This document shows positions 10,617-23,384 of a stretch of DNA of 64,000 bases, piece by piece. The notes below the pieces were generated by a model that was given only the letters and a program-made list of their open reading frames with translations, did no database searches and had not been told where the DNA came from. This DNA is from Apostichopus japonicus. Lineage: Eukaryota > Echinodermata > Holothuroidea > Aspidochirotida > Stichopodidae. The position numbers and the translations under genes were made by a program. The DNA is taken from NCBI RefSeq assembly GCF_037975245.1, contig NC_092576.1:11833111-11897110 (forward strand), in the 5' to 3' direction. Every line of letters begins with the position of its first letter. Position 1 is the stretch's first letter.

Positions 10617-13608
10617 CTGAATAAACAACAAGAAAAAAATCCTATATACAAGGGTATCTATGGTTTGTTAGTCAAAGACGGTTTCGTCCATAACTGAAAT
10701 CATTACAAACGGCAGTTTCTACCAACAAATGTTCTTCAATAAATGTTCTTCAATGTATGCTAGTAAATTTACCTTGTTCGATTAGCCTATCCGCCGAACA
10801 TATTATTTGCCAATATGGCATACCATAATAGTATAATCTCATACTGCTCTCGGTTCTATCGATCGAACGGCGCGGCCAGATCAAAACTTCAAGTGAAATC
10901 AAGTATCATATTGGTAAACAAACTTCGACAGGCTTAGCCCGTACAGAAAATGAAATCTCAGTCACTGTTTATTAGGAGACGGCCCTTGCGGTGAAGTACA
11001 ACTATCAGATAATCTTGCCTCGACAATAGAAGTAACAGAACCGCAATCCGATCAGATGTATTGTGTAACATTCACAGTTGACATTATTGTGTAATTTTTG
11101 TTTTCTTTCTTTGTAAGATATAGGCATTTTGAGTGCAGCCAAGGAAGACAGTAAGGCCTAACGCCCTAACGTTATGTCTAACAACTTCAACAAAGTCTTC
11201 AAGTTAGATTAAATAAGGCTAGGCCTAGCCCATGTTATGCTTAGCACTGGCAGGGATCATAGCCTAACTAGACCCAAGGCAACGATTTACTGTACATAAT
11301 GTACATAATGAACATAATGACAGGTCCTAGGTTAGGTGTACTGTAAAGTTGGGCCCTAGGCTACTCCTTATTTCTTAATTATTGGTGGAGATCATTGGTT
11401 CTCAACCTTTTCCCACCATGGCCCCCTTTTCCTAACATTTATCCAACTTTAGCAGAAACACAATTATTGAGGAAAGTGACAGTGGGTGTCCAGTGAACTG
11501 GCCTTCCTCTCGCACCCCACAAAAAAGGGTCTACTGAAAAAATAAAATAGCAGGTAGGCCTATCTGAAAATATACCCATTTTACTCAGACTGTGCTTGTC
11601 ATCATGGTCTAATTAGGTTTTTATAATTTTCCAAAATTCCATGAATTTCTTTTCACTCAGGATCATTAGTTGATGAAAAAGGAAACTTTAAGGTGCTAGG
11701 CTACTCATAAAGTTTTGAGGGTTGATACAGTAGCTAGCATAGTTGACCAAAATATGGCAGATAAGAAAATGGTTACACAAATTTACTTCAGAGAACTGCA
11801 ATTTTGTTTCCTCTTCTCCATTCACTAACATTCTGACCGTAAAAGCAAAGCTCTGATAAGTAGGTCTCTGTGGAATTAATTGCTTAAAAGAGTTACCACT
11901 CATCCATGTAGCCTAGTACAAATGTTATGGGTCGATCAAACCTTGGTCACTTGGTTTTCATTTAGTGTTTTCTGTTTGGTTTGGTGTTGTCAGATACTTT
12001 GCAAACAAAATGTTGACTACTAAAAGGGTAACAATGCCTAATACTACTAATAAATACTACATCAGCATTGACCGTCTGATCGGAAGGTCAAGCAGCTTAC
12101 TGTGAATTCTAATACAGTAGCCTAAGCATTTAGCCTAGCACTTGAGTACCATTGGTTGCATCTAGCCATATTCACAAATATTTCCAAAATGGCTTTCAGC
12201 TGCCTATGTTTTTATTCGTTTTGGTATTACTACTGTACAGTAGACAGACGTACACTGTGAAGTAGATAGAAAGTGTTTCTGTGCCTCTATGCTATTAGCA
12301 TTACAAGCTACTTTAGTCTGAGGCTTTAACAGTAAATTTTAAATGAAAACATGGTACTACTGTCCCATGTTCTTGTAGGTTACAATATACAAGAAAAAGA
12401 AAAATTAATCCTAATTTGGACATATTGTAGCTTCCCTGGGATTATCAATTTCATGACAGGTGGGGGGATTTTTTTTCTCTTTTAGGGATTATCAAATGTA
12501 ATGTAGTGAGTATGTGCCTTCCCTGAGTACTGTCTACAGATGGTAAAATATGCCACTCATTCACCAATTAAAGTCTCAGTTTACAGACATACTGTACAGT
12601 AGCTGAGTAGTTTGCACATGACATACGGCTTTTCATGGTTTTTGAATGTGTTAGATTCATGACTCACTCATAAGCCACATTGGAAGAAATACATGATAGG
12701 CTACTGAATGCCATAACAGTGCACAGCGCTTTTTCTCTGCATTATATTGCTGAACATTTTAATAATTCGACTTTCAAAATGTCGCCGGAACAATTTAAAA
12801 TGCTGAAAATTTGTTGCCTCACAGAGCAACCTGCGCAAAGGTCTTTGAAAATTGAGTTACAAGTAATTTTCTTTCATATAAACCAAGAAAGAAGACTGTC
12901 TGGTTGAAGGTCACCAAAAAGCAATCTTACAAATAAGCTAGCTGTCTATGTCATTGTCTGACAGCTTTTCTTTATGCCTACCCTGTCGGCTCGAAACGTG
13001 TAAAACGTTTTAACACAGTTCTCCCGTACTTTTCTTCTATCGCTTCATCCGAGTCATCGGTAGAAAGAGACAGTTTTTGTCTGCTGTACAATATCCAGCT
13101 TGAGGTAGTGTGCAATAGTATGGTATAGTACTGTACAGTACGTAGTGCAGGATAGGATAGGGAGAGAAATGCTATATCCTGCTTGTTTAGGATTTCATTT
13201 AAATACTAGTGCTCAACAGAATATATACATCATGTGGGCCATGCAGGGTATTAACTTCTAAATCTACAGTAGCTAATTGCCCTGCTGGGCTGTCTGTGGC
13301 CCTCTACAACTAATATACAAAGTACTTACCTTAAGAATTCAACATTGCGATGTATATTACACTACGGTAGTTAGTGGGTGCCATTCGTCCCAAACCTGTC
13401 AGGACTACGGTAGCTCACACAGGCGGCGAGCTCACCTTTCACAATCCACTGTCGTGCATTCAGAATTAAGTAGAGCACAGCCTGTACCCTTTTGTACGGC
13501 CCAAAAATTCTGCGACTTAAAGTACATGAACGTCTTGATCAACGTGGACATTATTAGGTTGTTTTCCCACACCGTCATGCAGATTAAACTTGTAATATAT
13601 TATGCATT

Positions 13609-13785
13609 GTGCCCCACTTTTACCGGGGAAAGTGCACCTGTCCAGTTTAATACTAGTTAGTACAGTACATTTGCTCGGGATGAAAAAGAAAAAAAGGGCA
13701 TCGTGCCCCACTTTACAGGGGAAAGTGCACCTGTCCAGTTTAATACTAGTTAGTACAGTATGTTTGCTCGGGTTGAAAAAAAAAT
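13609..13785. repeat. Two-copy tandem duplication, 94-bp period
   Basis: gtgccccacttt at 13609 recurs at 13703 and is followed in both by nearly identical sequence (gggaaagtgcacctgtccag, then tactagttagtacagta) ending in an A-rich tract. Two copies, few differences. Confidence 0.9.
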
Positions 13786-14821
13786 AAAGGAAAAAAAAAC
13801 CAAGAAAAGGAAACTCATATCTGCGATAGAGGAGCTCTTTAAAATGTCAGTGAACCTCTCCAATAGTACATAGGATGTGCTAAGCCAAATATCAGCATTT
13901 AACCTGTCGGGCCCGTGGGGGGAAAGAAAACCGAGAGCAGCAAACGTTCTGGATTTCACAATTACGTCTGCGATTCTGTAACAGGAAACCTATCTCCCCC
14001 TAAAGTCAGCATGCTTGAGATGCCAGTCTTGAATGTTGCCGAAGTGTACAGCTGGCAGTTGCACTACAGTCCTATAGATTGATTTTTATCAAACCGCGTC
14101 GAGCACCAGTGTTTTCTCGGTCTTCATCGTCGTTGCTGGTTTGTTTGGTTTAAACCGTCTCATCTGGTGCATGCGAACCCGATCTTAATTGACATTCAAA
14201 ATTTCTCTCAAACCGTTAAATATTACCAAACAGAACTTTGATAGATTGTTGATGTTGCAAAATGTCGGAGAGTGAATGTTTTTTCCATCTTTCTTGGGGG
14301 GGGGCCGTCAGTATCTAATTATGCTGAGAAAAGTACTCACATAAAGTTTAACTGGAAGGTTTAGTTAATATATTATACCCTAGGGAGGATGTGTGGGCTC
14401 CCTGGACTCGCTTCACCATGTGAATTGAAGGGTGTTAATTATTTAGGTAATGTGTAAAATTTGAGTAATATTTGTAAAGTTGATATTGAAGTCCAAAAGA
14501 CAGATACATTAGCTCAAGTTAGGTGACTGTACATAAGTATCTAAATATATAAATGGATACTCATGCAACAGTTAGCATGTACTGTATAGCCCAGTACCCA
14601 CTGTACTTTACAGTGTACTTAATTAATAACTAGTGTTAACTGTCACTGTGGCAGACACTCACTACTAACAAGCTGTAAATTTGACTAGCATAAATCGTCC
14701 TCACGTTTAAAGAGGTATCAAGTGCTTTTGAATTTCAGTTATTAATTACCTTCTTTATACTGTGAAGATATAGAAATATGCTGTCTGTGAAATGGTTGTA
14801 GTGCTCCATCGGTCAGAGTGT

Positions 14822-15290
14822 TGTGGTCAAGTGGTCAAGGCAGTGGACTTGAGAGCTAAGGATTGCTGGTTGGGAGTCCTGGCCAGATCATTACGTGGTG
14901 GCCTTGGGCAAGGCACTTTGCCTCCATTGCCTCTCTTCACCCAGGTGTATACATGGGGACCTGTGAGATAAAACTGTTAGTTGGGCGCTGTTTAGCTGGT
15001 CAAGGCATATATTGGACTTGCGATCTAAGGTTTGCAGGTTCGCGTCCTGGCCAGATCATTGCGTTGTATCCTTGGGCAAGGCACTTGACCTCCATTGCCT
15101 CTCTTCACTCAGGTGTATAAATGGGGACCTGTGAAATAAATTGTCAGTTTGGCGCTGTTTATCTGCTACCATGTGGAGGGATTGTCTCTATGATTGACAG
15201 GTCATCGTTGACCAGGGTGATGATTGTGATGCGCCTTGAGCATCGTTATCGGTGGATATGTCTGTGCTCTATTAATCTAATTAGTAATTA
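14822..15290 (+). mobile_element. Two SINE copies in tandem, tRNA-headed, family 2
   Basis: Copy 1 (14822 to about 14996) starts with a serine-tRNA-like head (gtggtcaagtggtcaaggca, then a degraded B box ggttgggagtcctggcc). Its body carries ccttgggcaaggcac and the conserved cctccattgcctctcttcac segment. Copy 2 (about 14996-15290) has its own head with gcaggttcgcgtcctggcc and the same body. It continues to the 3' tail gcgccttgagcatcg and ends gtgctctattaat. Copy 1 lacks the tail, so copy 2 inserted into or recombined with it. This body and tail resemble SINEs common in marine invertebrates; the name is not assigned. Confidence 0.85.
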
Positions 15291-17375
15291 GTTAATACTC
15301 TATCTGTGGGAGTGGGGAGATCTAGATGGGGGTACTTAACAACATGTGTATTAAAACAGTGTAATACTGTACCATGGGCATGTATACTAAGTACTGTATA
15401 GGTAATCCTGGGGATAATCAATTTTGTTTCAAACTTACTTTTAATGAATTGTTGGCTGTTGTTTTATCGTTTTTACTCTTTAATGTGGACTGTAGCCGTG
15501 ATCTTTTTGACTGCTCACTGCTAAAACAGCTTTCCAGGTTGATAGTGCTATTTCCGATGATCATTTAGAATGCTGAATCCCATTCAGCAGTATAGTTCAC
15601 TACTCTAGGTAATATACCTGTGTACAATAAAGTTTCTTAAGTAAACATCACAGATATTAGTAATAATAGTCATAATAATAGTAATAATAATAACGAAAAT
15701 AAACAGGCAGTTATTTCCACAACTCCTTCAGCGACCACGAACGTGCGAGAAGCCTGTAAGGGCTTAAGTGGATTACGACTTTCACATCGAGTGGCTTCTA
15801 TATCTTTTTTTATTTATTTTGTGTGTTAACCCTTTGAGATTCTTACTTACTATTCAATACACATATTTCTATAATAATTTACAACATGTTGTTTTCATTT
15901 TGATTTGTGATATTTTGGATAGATCTTTGTACTCATTTTTATTAATATAATTTGCTTTTTATACTGGTTTTAATAAATGAAAGTTTAATATTCAAAATTT
16001 CAAAAGAAGTAAAAAGTGGAAGAATTTTTCCCCCCACTTCTGCAATACATTTTCATGATACATGTACTGTATAATGCTTGACAGAGCTTGAAAAATGATA
16101 TTGAACATTTTAATATTTGATAAACAGCATGTAGGTAAACAGTGAAGTTGAACTGTCGTACTAGAGCACTTGGGCTGTAAAAGTGAAACCATTTTTTTTT
16201 ACAAAGCACACATTACAATTTTTTCTTGCAGTCTTCCTGTGAAAGCCTTGCAACCGAGATCTTTCTATAAATTGTACTTTACTTGAGAGCCAATTTGGCT
16301 CGCCCCAAGCGAAATACCGAAATTCTCTCCGATTCACGAAGTACACCAAATGTCAGACGGGGTCTTTGTACATATTTACGTACAGTTCAAAAGAGAGACG
16401 TGTGTAAATCGATTCATAGAGAACTCAAATTGCCTTGTGGTCACACGGGGGCTCGGTAAATGCCAAAAAAAAACAAAAATGATGTAAGATTAATCTATGT
16501 GCAGCCGGTGGAATGTACATATAACATTTTCCAAAAATGTATTACGTGAACATGAGAAATGTGAAATTTTGTAATTCAGATCTAGAGTACATAACACATG
16601 TCATTTGTTGTTTTACATCAACGATTTCGCTACAGTAAACGGTGTACGTAGTACAGTCAATTAGTGATCGAGAGGTACATGCTTCCAAACGACCACCGAG
16701 AGAGTTTCTTGCATTGCGTTTAGTCAAAGGAGATCGCTTTTTGGACAAACTTTGCCTTTGAGACATTCTTACTTTTAATCCTGCCTTTTATCTCGAGCTT
16801 AAATGTCAGCTTTATATTGTAAGATCAAAAAATTGGGTTAAAAAAATTTAAAACAAAGTAGTCAAGAGTTGCATACTGATTGCAAATTCTAAACTGACTA
16901 CGAGAAATATTCTCGTTTTCCTAAAGTAACTAGAATAGCAACCCGGGGAGGTTCACTGAGTCGGATCTTGAATGATTCTTGTTTTCCACATTTGATGCAC
17001 ATCCTGAAACTTTTCACTCATTGTATCAGAAATGAGCCTTTAAATTTAAAATATATTCAGATTCAAAGATTCTGACATCAGATTCTCCATACAGGCTTGT
17101 CTATTAAAAGTGAGTTGTTCATTTCTGTATATTCCACATGTATGTTGCTCCCGAGAAGCAGATTGGACCCCCATCCTCAAATTCTGTCCTCACCATTCGT
17201 ATAATTTTGACAGTAAAACAATTTTTGGTTAATTTTGTTCAAGATGATACAATAACATACAGTGTTGTCTAAATGCACTGTGTCTAGATATAAGAAAACC
17301 TGTTACCTGCTCATGCAGACATAGGGATACTGTAGGAGAGGTGGTATCAAGCCCCCTATATATATATATATACAG

Positions 17376-17768
17376 ACATAGGCGTAGGAGGCAGGGGCGG
17401 GAGGGGGGGCGGGAGGGGGGGCTGGAGCCCCCCAACCAAAAATTTTAGTGAAAATTTGGGCAATATGCTGAGAATTTTTCGGGCACGTACTGAAAGAAGA
17501 ATAATTTGCAATGTGTTTTTCAATGGTTAAACTTATATCATTATTATCATCATTATTGTAACAACTTCCCGAATAATTATAACCAATATGGAAGGGTAAT
17601 AGCACAGAAAATGATTGTATGTTATTGGCATGTGATGTAATAACCGATGAATGCCTATATGATATGCACATTAACATGTTGAATGTGCGCCGAGCGCGAA
17701 CAATTTTGGTTATATTTTTCGGGCAAGTCGTTACAGCCCCCAAATCAAATAGGCTCCTACGCCTATGT
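17376..17768. mobile_element. MITE-like element with 15-bp terminal inverted repeats
   Basis: The left end acataggcgtaggag (17376-17390) is the exact reverse complement of the right end ctcctacgcctatgt (17754-17768). The element (393 b) is flanked by the direct repeat atacag (17370-17375 and 17769-17774), a 6-bp target-site duplication. Inside are G-rich runs and AT-rich sequence without a transposase frame, so it is non-autonomous. The superfamily is not assigned. Confidence 0.85.
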
Positions 17769-18538
17769 ATACAGAAGTTTCACCTTTTAGTCAGACGAGT
17801 TGACTCTCTTCAACGTATTAAATGTTTTGAATTGTGAAATTTGTGGTTCATTTCCCCACAACATACAGTAAACAAGTGCGGTGTTGTGTGGACTGTTTTA
17901 CATGTCTGTGAATGCTGCAACCATCCCTGTATCACCTACTTCTGATAAGAGATAAGGGTGTAAGAAAGTTACGTCCATGGAACAGTTTTGTTTCAATATA
18001 TATGTTTTAATATCTATGTTTTTAATAAGGAGAAAAACAAACATGATGGTGACACAGGTGTATGAATTATTAAGCATTCAAAATGAAAGATGTTTACTTT
18101 TCTCTTTGTTTGCTGTTTTAGATTACTCCTGCTGACATTTATGAATACTGTACGTTCGATCGATAATCATATCATGTTTCAAATTTTGTTCCATTTGAAG
18201 TCATATTAATTGCTTTGTATTTACAACCATTTTTTTTTGGGGGGGGAGGGGTGGGGACCGAAATAGAGAAACAGACGTGAACTTAAAACAACAAAACCAA
18301 AAATTGTTATACAGTAGTCGTGGCGATATACTTGTCCATGATCTTGCTCTCGATGCATCTCACACACACACACACATATATTGTCCGTCACTTATAGAAA
18401 AGCAGAAGGGGAAAAAAAAAAAAGGAAAGGAGAAGCAAACAAAAGAATTTCATATCAAGGTTAAAAAGCAAGCTGTTTTTTTTCGAGGTTTGCTGTACAG
18501 CTGATCACAGACTGTTATCTTTTTCCGTCGCTTTGCAG

Positions 18539-18601
18539 GTTCTGGCTGAAGATGACTATACGATCTTGGCCACCCTCAGGCATGGCAAGCTCTTTGGTGA
18601 G
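18539..18601 (+). CDS. CNGK: Exon 6: repeat A, CNBD middle strands
   Basis: 63 b, phase 0 at both ends. It encodes VLAEDDYTILATLRHGKLFG plus E, beta strands leading to the FGE of the phosphate-binding cassette. The exon ends exactly after the cassette glutamate, which contacts the ribose in cyclic-nucleotide-binding proteins. Repeat B encodes the same stretch and the whole cassette in one exon (exon 20), so this intron is specific to repeat A within the window. Confidence 0.93.
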
Positions 18602-19834
18602 GTATGTTATGACTGTAATAGAAAACAGAGCATCGTCGTGGCGATGAGCATGTCATAATCATATGCAAAGAAGTCGGTGTATTCTCTACATGGCTGGGGG
18701 CCCGGGGGGGGAGAGGGGGTTAGGTAATCGAATTTGCATCGGTCGGATGACAGATGACAGCTTTTACACGGAAGCTGGGCCAGGCAGCATCTGAATGCAA
18801 ATTTAGTCAACCGAGCGCTTACTGTATGTAGGCTACACAATTAACTTACTTCATTTTGAAGAACACCCAGGCACAAAATGTGTGTATATATAGTTTTATC
18901 AATGGGTGGATTTGCCTTGGTTCAGATGTGGAAACTATAAACACACCCAGCCACAATGTGTGTATAGACTGTTTATAAATTGGTGGATTTGCCTTGGTTC
19001 AGATGTGGAACCAAAGCACAGCCAGATGAAGAAATGACCTTTGGTTTACTTCAAAACTGTACCAAAAAGACAGATATATTTGTCACTCCTTACCCCCATC
19101 CCCACCCTACCCCTATCCCACCCACACCCAACAACACTCATGATACAGTAAGATACACAACAGATTCATTGGAGACCGCTTGAATAAACAAAGACACACT
19201 GTACTGTATGTGTTCACAGAAAACGACACGCACAGTTTACAATTTTTAAAAATTTTTTTTTTTAATATTGTCATCTTTAATGAGGGTAGTCCTTTTCAGT
19301 GCAAAAGCACTGCTTTCCAGAGAAGCCCTTGAATCAGATTGAGATATATTGTGTAATTTGATATATAATGAAAGTATAGGTAATATCTTCAGGCTACATT
19401 GTAGGGGATTGTTATGTGAGCATTTGACATCAGATATATATAATTAACTTAAACAAATTATTAATATATAACAAATATAAATCAGTTCTTTGCTAGTCTT
19501 ACTGAGATGTAAATTTTTTATAGTCCCAATATATTTTAGACGAAATAGCAATCTTTTATCCTTATTTAGAAGTCTAGTAAAACTGAAGGTATTTGCTGGT
19601 CTTCAAGCGACTGAACAGAAAAAAAGTTTACAAGATATTTAAGCAAGAGCATACTACTTGAATAATACCGTAATAAGTAATACCAAGATGGAGTTGTTTC
19701 TTTTAACTCTCAGTGGCGACTGTAGTGAATGATTATCTCACTGCAGATTCAAGTTTCTGTGAATCCACATTTTTTTTTATCCCCACCCTGGCACTTTGAT
19801 ATCGATGTTGGCCATCTTCTCTCCATCTCGACAG
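18602..19834 (+). other. Intron 6
   Basis: Contains a G-run near 18697-18718, an 80-bp tandem duplication (18863-19012), a C-rich stretch near 19090-19130 and AT-rich sequence. The acceptor is ctccatctcgacag. Confidence 0.8.
18863..19012. repeat. Two-copy tandem duplication, 80-bp period
   Basis: acacccag...aatgtgtgtat at 18863 recurs at 18943. Both copies are followed by gtggatttgccttggttcag and atgtggaa. Confidence 0.88.
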
Positions 19835-19949
19835 GTCAGCCTCATCTTCAGCATGCCCCGGACGAACGCGATCCAGGCGGCCTCCCACTGCGATCTCATG
19901 GTACTGGAGAAGGGGGACTTACAGAAGGTCCTGTTACACTACCCAGAAG
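19835..19949 (+). CDS. CNGK: Exon 7: repeat A, phosphate-binding cassette and CNBD C-helix start
   Basis: Encodes VSLIFSMPRTNAIQAASHCD followed by LMVLEKGDLQKVLLHYPE, then one base of a split codon. Joined to exon 6 the cassette reads FGEVSLIFSMPRTNAIQA. The Arg-Thr that binds the cyclic phosphate is present, but the usual Arg-Thr-Ala-(Ser/Thr/Asn)-Val is Arg-Thr-Asn-Ala-Ile. L-x-x-L-x-x-x-D-L-x-x-V-L-x-x-Y-P is the normal end of the roll and B helix. The changed cassette could lower or abolish nucleotide binding in this repeat. Confidence 0.93.
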
Positions 19950-22900
19950 GTAAGAATTATTGGCCGAGTTATTATAACCGATTTTGAAAATATTTCAGGG
20001 TATTAAAATTTATGGGTCATTATTGGCGGTCTTTTTGATCGTATCATATTTGACTCTCGATAATAACAAACTGAAATAAATAAAAAAAGGTGCAAAGTGA
20101 CGTCAGAGTTTGAATAATTGCATAATATCATACTTTAATCGGTCTTGGGTATGAAGTACATTTAATACATAAAAAAATGTTATATGTTAAAAATGAAACA
20201 AACTTGTTAAAACCCTTAAACCTGAGGTTTGCTGGGGATGACATTAATTGGAGGGGGGGGGTATTTGAAAACATTGTACACTTTCCAAATCGTACTGCGC
20301 CTTTAGAGAAGGGAAAAAATTCCGCGCAAAACCTGACCTTAACCGTATCGGTGGACTACATTTCATTACACATCAATCCCATCCTCAAGTCATCGGGTGT
20401 AGCGACGCACTCCGTTTGATTCTGAGAATTTCTGTGAGGCCTCGGGAAGAGTATGTGCAGGTTCTGCTTGTCAATGCTTTTGTCAATTGTAATAAACTAT
20501 ATAGATATATATTATGTCGCAGTCTGTTGAACTACTTATGTACTTGTTATTAATATGAATATATCTGTACATAGTTTTCTGAATGCCCCCTCAAAAATAT
20601 GAGGGTGCGAGTGAGGAACTGCATGGCAGACGCTGGGAAACGACAGTTTTTAGACAGAGAAATAGTACTGAAATACATAATATATATGTACAGTATATAT
20701 GTAAACAGCATCCAGAAAATGCCAAACACGATGTCCCTACTGGCAACCTGTATTCCCTACCTTACATAACACTTGTATTTACACAAGAGTTAATTTTCAA
20801 GGACTTCAAGGGGGGGGGGGGGGGGTCAAGGCTTAAATTGTATTCCAAGTATTTTTCAGTCTGTATTAAAGCTTATATGGAGACAACCATATAACATGAC
20901 CACAGATGAACAATGCATGGTGGGCATACCATCTCTTTTCTGTTAAACCCATTTTTGTTGTTTAGTACTTTTGTTTAAACTTCCAGTGCTTTTATGAACC
21001 AAATGTGCTCTAGTAGTATGTTAAACATTACCAACCAAGCACCTACTCCTGTTGCCTCCATGATTCAATGGAATAGAATTCAGAATTTTGTTTTTGTGTC
21101 TGTCAGAGACGTCAATTTGGAAATATGAAAAGGCATAATTTAATCCAGTGACAGCCAACGTAGTGAGCGCCTACCTGTAACTTTCTCAGGGGGGAGGAGT
21201 AATATAAAAGAAAAGAAAAACTATGGCATATCAGATATCATTAACTCGCGGAGTAGATCTTTACAATAACTGTGGCCTTGTCGTGTTATCAGTGTGTAAT
21301 ATCTACATGTGTACTTCACCAGATACGAGAACGTAATTGGCTGAATCGTACGACTCATACGCCGTAAAACGAAAAACAAATACAACACAAATTTTTATCT
21401 CTTTCTGGGCCCTGGGAACCTCTTTTAACAGATGAGAAACTTTCGGGTGGAAAAAAAAAAAAAATCAAAATTCATTCCAAGAACACAGCTTGATGTCTGC
21501 TGTAGGTACCAGAAAGAGCAGCCTCTAGGAGCGAGAAAAATATAATAAAACGAAATTTTAGGACCGGCAAAAAATATTTAGTATACAATGCAGTTCAGGG
21601 AAAAAAGAGCTCATAATTTTATATTCTTTGCAGCAGCATGAGCAAACTCTGCCAGGTACTAATTCAAAGGAAAGCATCGACTTGATTATTTTTTTTCCCC
21701 TTTCATTATACTGGATATTTAAAGCTTCGGGGAGCACAGTGTTGAAAACTTGAGCATTACAGACATGCTGTCGTGCTTGGGGGGGGGGGGGGGGAAGCAG
21801 ATCATGCATGGCCTATAACTTGTCTTTTTGGGGCTAACAAAAGTTCCACGCAATGCGATGCGATAGAAAGATCGGCTAAAAGAGGGGCCACTTATCAATG
21901 AGAGTGGCTCCTGGTTTGGTACACCTTAGAATTATACCCTCGATGTGTTCATAGGTCACTAAGATGAACATGTGTTTGCTAAATATATATTAACTCTTTG
22001 GTCTACTAAATGATAAATTGCTAAAAAAAAAATTGCTATATTTGCTAAAATCTACTAATGATCTACTAAATTCTACTAAAAAAATCTACTACAAATTCTA
22101 TTAAATATCTACTAAATTGCTAAAGCGCACTAAACGCTAAATTGCTAAAAACAAAAATTGCTAAAAAAAAAGAAGCTAAATTGATGTGAATACCACAGAA
22201 CCATAGATCTGTGCTGTTTCCTCCTAATTTACATGGATTTTTGTAATCTTACATTTTAAAAAATAGAAGAAATAATAGATGTTACATCACACACATAATA
22301 TGAGGGGTTTAACAGAACTGGGAAAGGCAACATCTTAAATTACAATGCTCATAATAATTCAATGAATGTTTAATACTTCCAACCCCACCATTACAAATTT
22401 GGAACACTGCTTCAGGAATGCATATATACTGTACATAGTGTGTTTATGAAGCAGTCCATGGATCCAGGAGATTAAGATCCTTATCCAGTATGTAGCCATC
22501 TTCAAATCAAGTCGTATCCGTAATGCGATCCGTCCGTAGCTTGTAAACTTTAACGTACGCTGTAATCTCCCAGACGTGATTGGACGGTCGAAGACCATAT
22601 AAATGTTGAAAAGCTCTGCTTAAGTGTGTATGTTCCTTCAAGCCGACAATGTCAGATCTCAAAGTCAGCTGCATCGATCTTTAATAGGCTGACATTCCTC
22701 ACCAGGTGACATAAGGAAGAAGAGATGTATTCTAACTACAGTATCCTGAGCTAGAAGTGCAGGTACACTCAGTTGTATCGATGTTAAAGTCTTTTACTAG
22801 CAGGCTTTGTTTTTCTTTTCATGTTAGGTCAAACAATGTGACATTTTAACCATAGAAAATAGGCGAATATGTTAATAAAAGATTGTAATGGTTAACAATT

Positions 22901-23243
22901 TTACCCTACACATTGATTACCATTGAGTGCCATATTCTGTGTGGAATCTACTGTTTCAAAAAGTACTTCCCCGACAAAAATTCAATTCCTGCAGAGGAAC
23001 TCGTAAACAATATAAAACCGGTGGGCGGTACATCGAAATTCTAATTAAGTACAATCAAGTGCTTTTTTTTCTTCTCTACAAAATGTGACATTAAAAATCA
23101 TCCCTGTCCATGTTCATTTAATTGTGAAATGTATGCACTGGAAAAATGTAAAACAGGGAATATAGAGTGTGCAAATTGTGTTTAGCAGTGTTTGTAGGCT
23201 CTAACCTTTATCTTGATGGTTCATGTTTTTTTTTTTTGGACAG
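19950..23243 (+). other. Intron 7
   Basis: 3.3 kb with G runs near 20251, 20811 and 21779, and a low-complexity region of ctaaa/ctactaaa words (21990-22185). No coding features. The acceptor follows a long T tract (ttttttttttggacag). Confidence 0.8.
21990..22185. repeat. Cryptically repetitive CTAAA / CTACTAAA region
   Basis: About 200 b built from the words tctactaaa, attgctaaa and aaaaa in irregular order, without a fixed period. It looks like slippage-derived low-complexity sequence. Confidence 0.75.
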
Positions 23244-23384
23244 TTGCCAAGAAGTTACAGAGGATTGCCGAGATGCGTTGCGATGCCGTCGGCCACTTAG
23301 AAGAGAGGGTACGGGCAGGAGAGGGCATCATTCCCGCCTGCCGTAGTCTGAGGAGATCCACCTCACCTGGGATGAAGTCACTGC
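23244..23384 (+). CDS. CNGK: Exon 8: repeat A CNBD C-helix and start of inter-repeat linker
   Basis: Two bases complete a Val codon. AKKLQRIAEMRCDAVGHLEE then RVRAGEGIIPACRSLRRSTS and PGMKSL follow, ending with one base (phase 1). The first 20 residues form the amphipathic, charged C-helix that closes over bound nucleotide in CNBDs; the rest is a basic, Ser-rich cytoplasmic linker. The donor is ctgc|gtgagt. Read-through would stop after a few codons. Confidence 0.88.

Larger units (their letters stand above)
6142..18538 (+). other. Intron 5 (12.4 kb), largest in the window
   Basis: Holds a TA array (7735-7892), a hairpin (7549-7584), a G-run cluster near 9868, a 28-bp palindrome (10589-10616), a 94-bp tandem duplication (13609-13785), a SINE tandem pair (14822-15290) and a MITE-like element (17376-17768). 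Frames over 60 codons inside (for example 12680-12907 and 13277-13660) show no conserved-protein character. No exon with channel features was found. Confidence 0.8.

Noticed and set aside
12940-13020. Third hammerhead-like site around ggctcgaaacgtg
   Set aside because: The upstream strand lacks the ctgaNga core at a pairing distance, so the fold cannot be completed.
13277-13787. 127-codon and shorter open frames
   Set aside because: They cover a 94-bp tandem duplication and show no conserved motif; no splice or start context supports them.
17303-17743. 146-codon minus-strand open frame with a proline-rich segment
   Set aside because: Lies mostly inside the MITE-like element; the Pro-Ala stretch comes from G runs on the plus strand.
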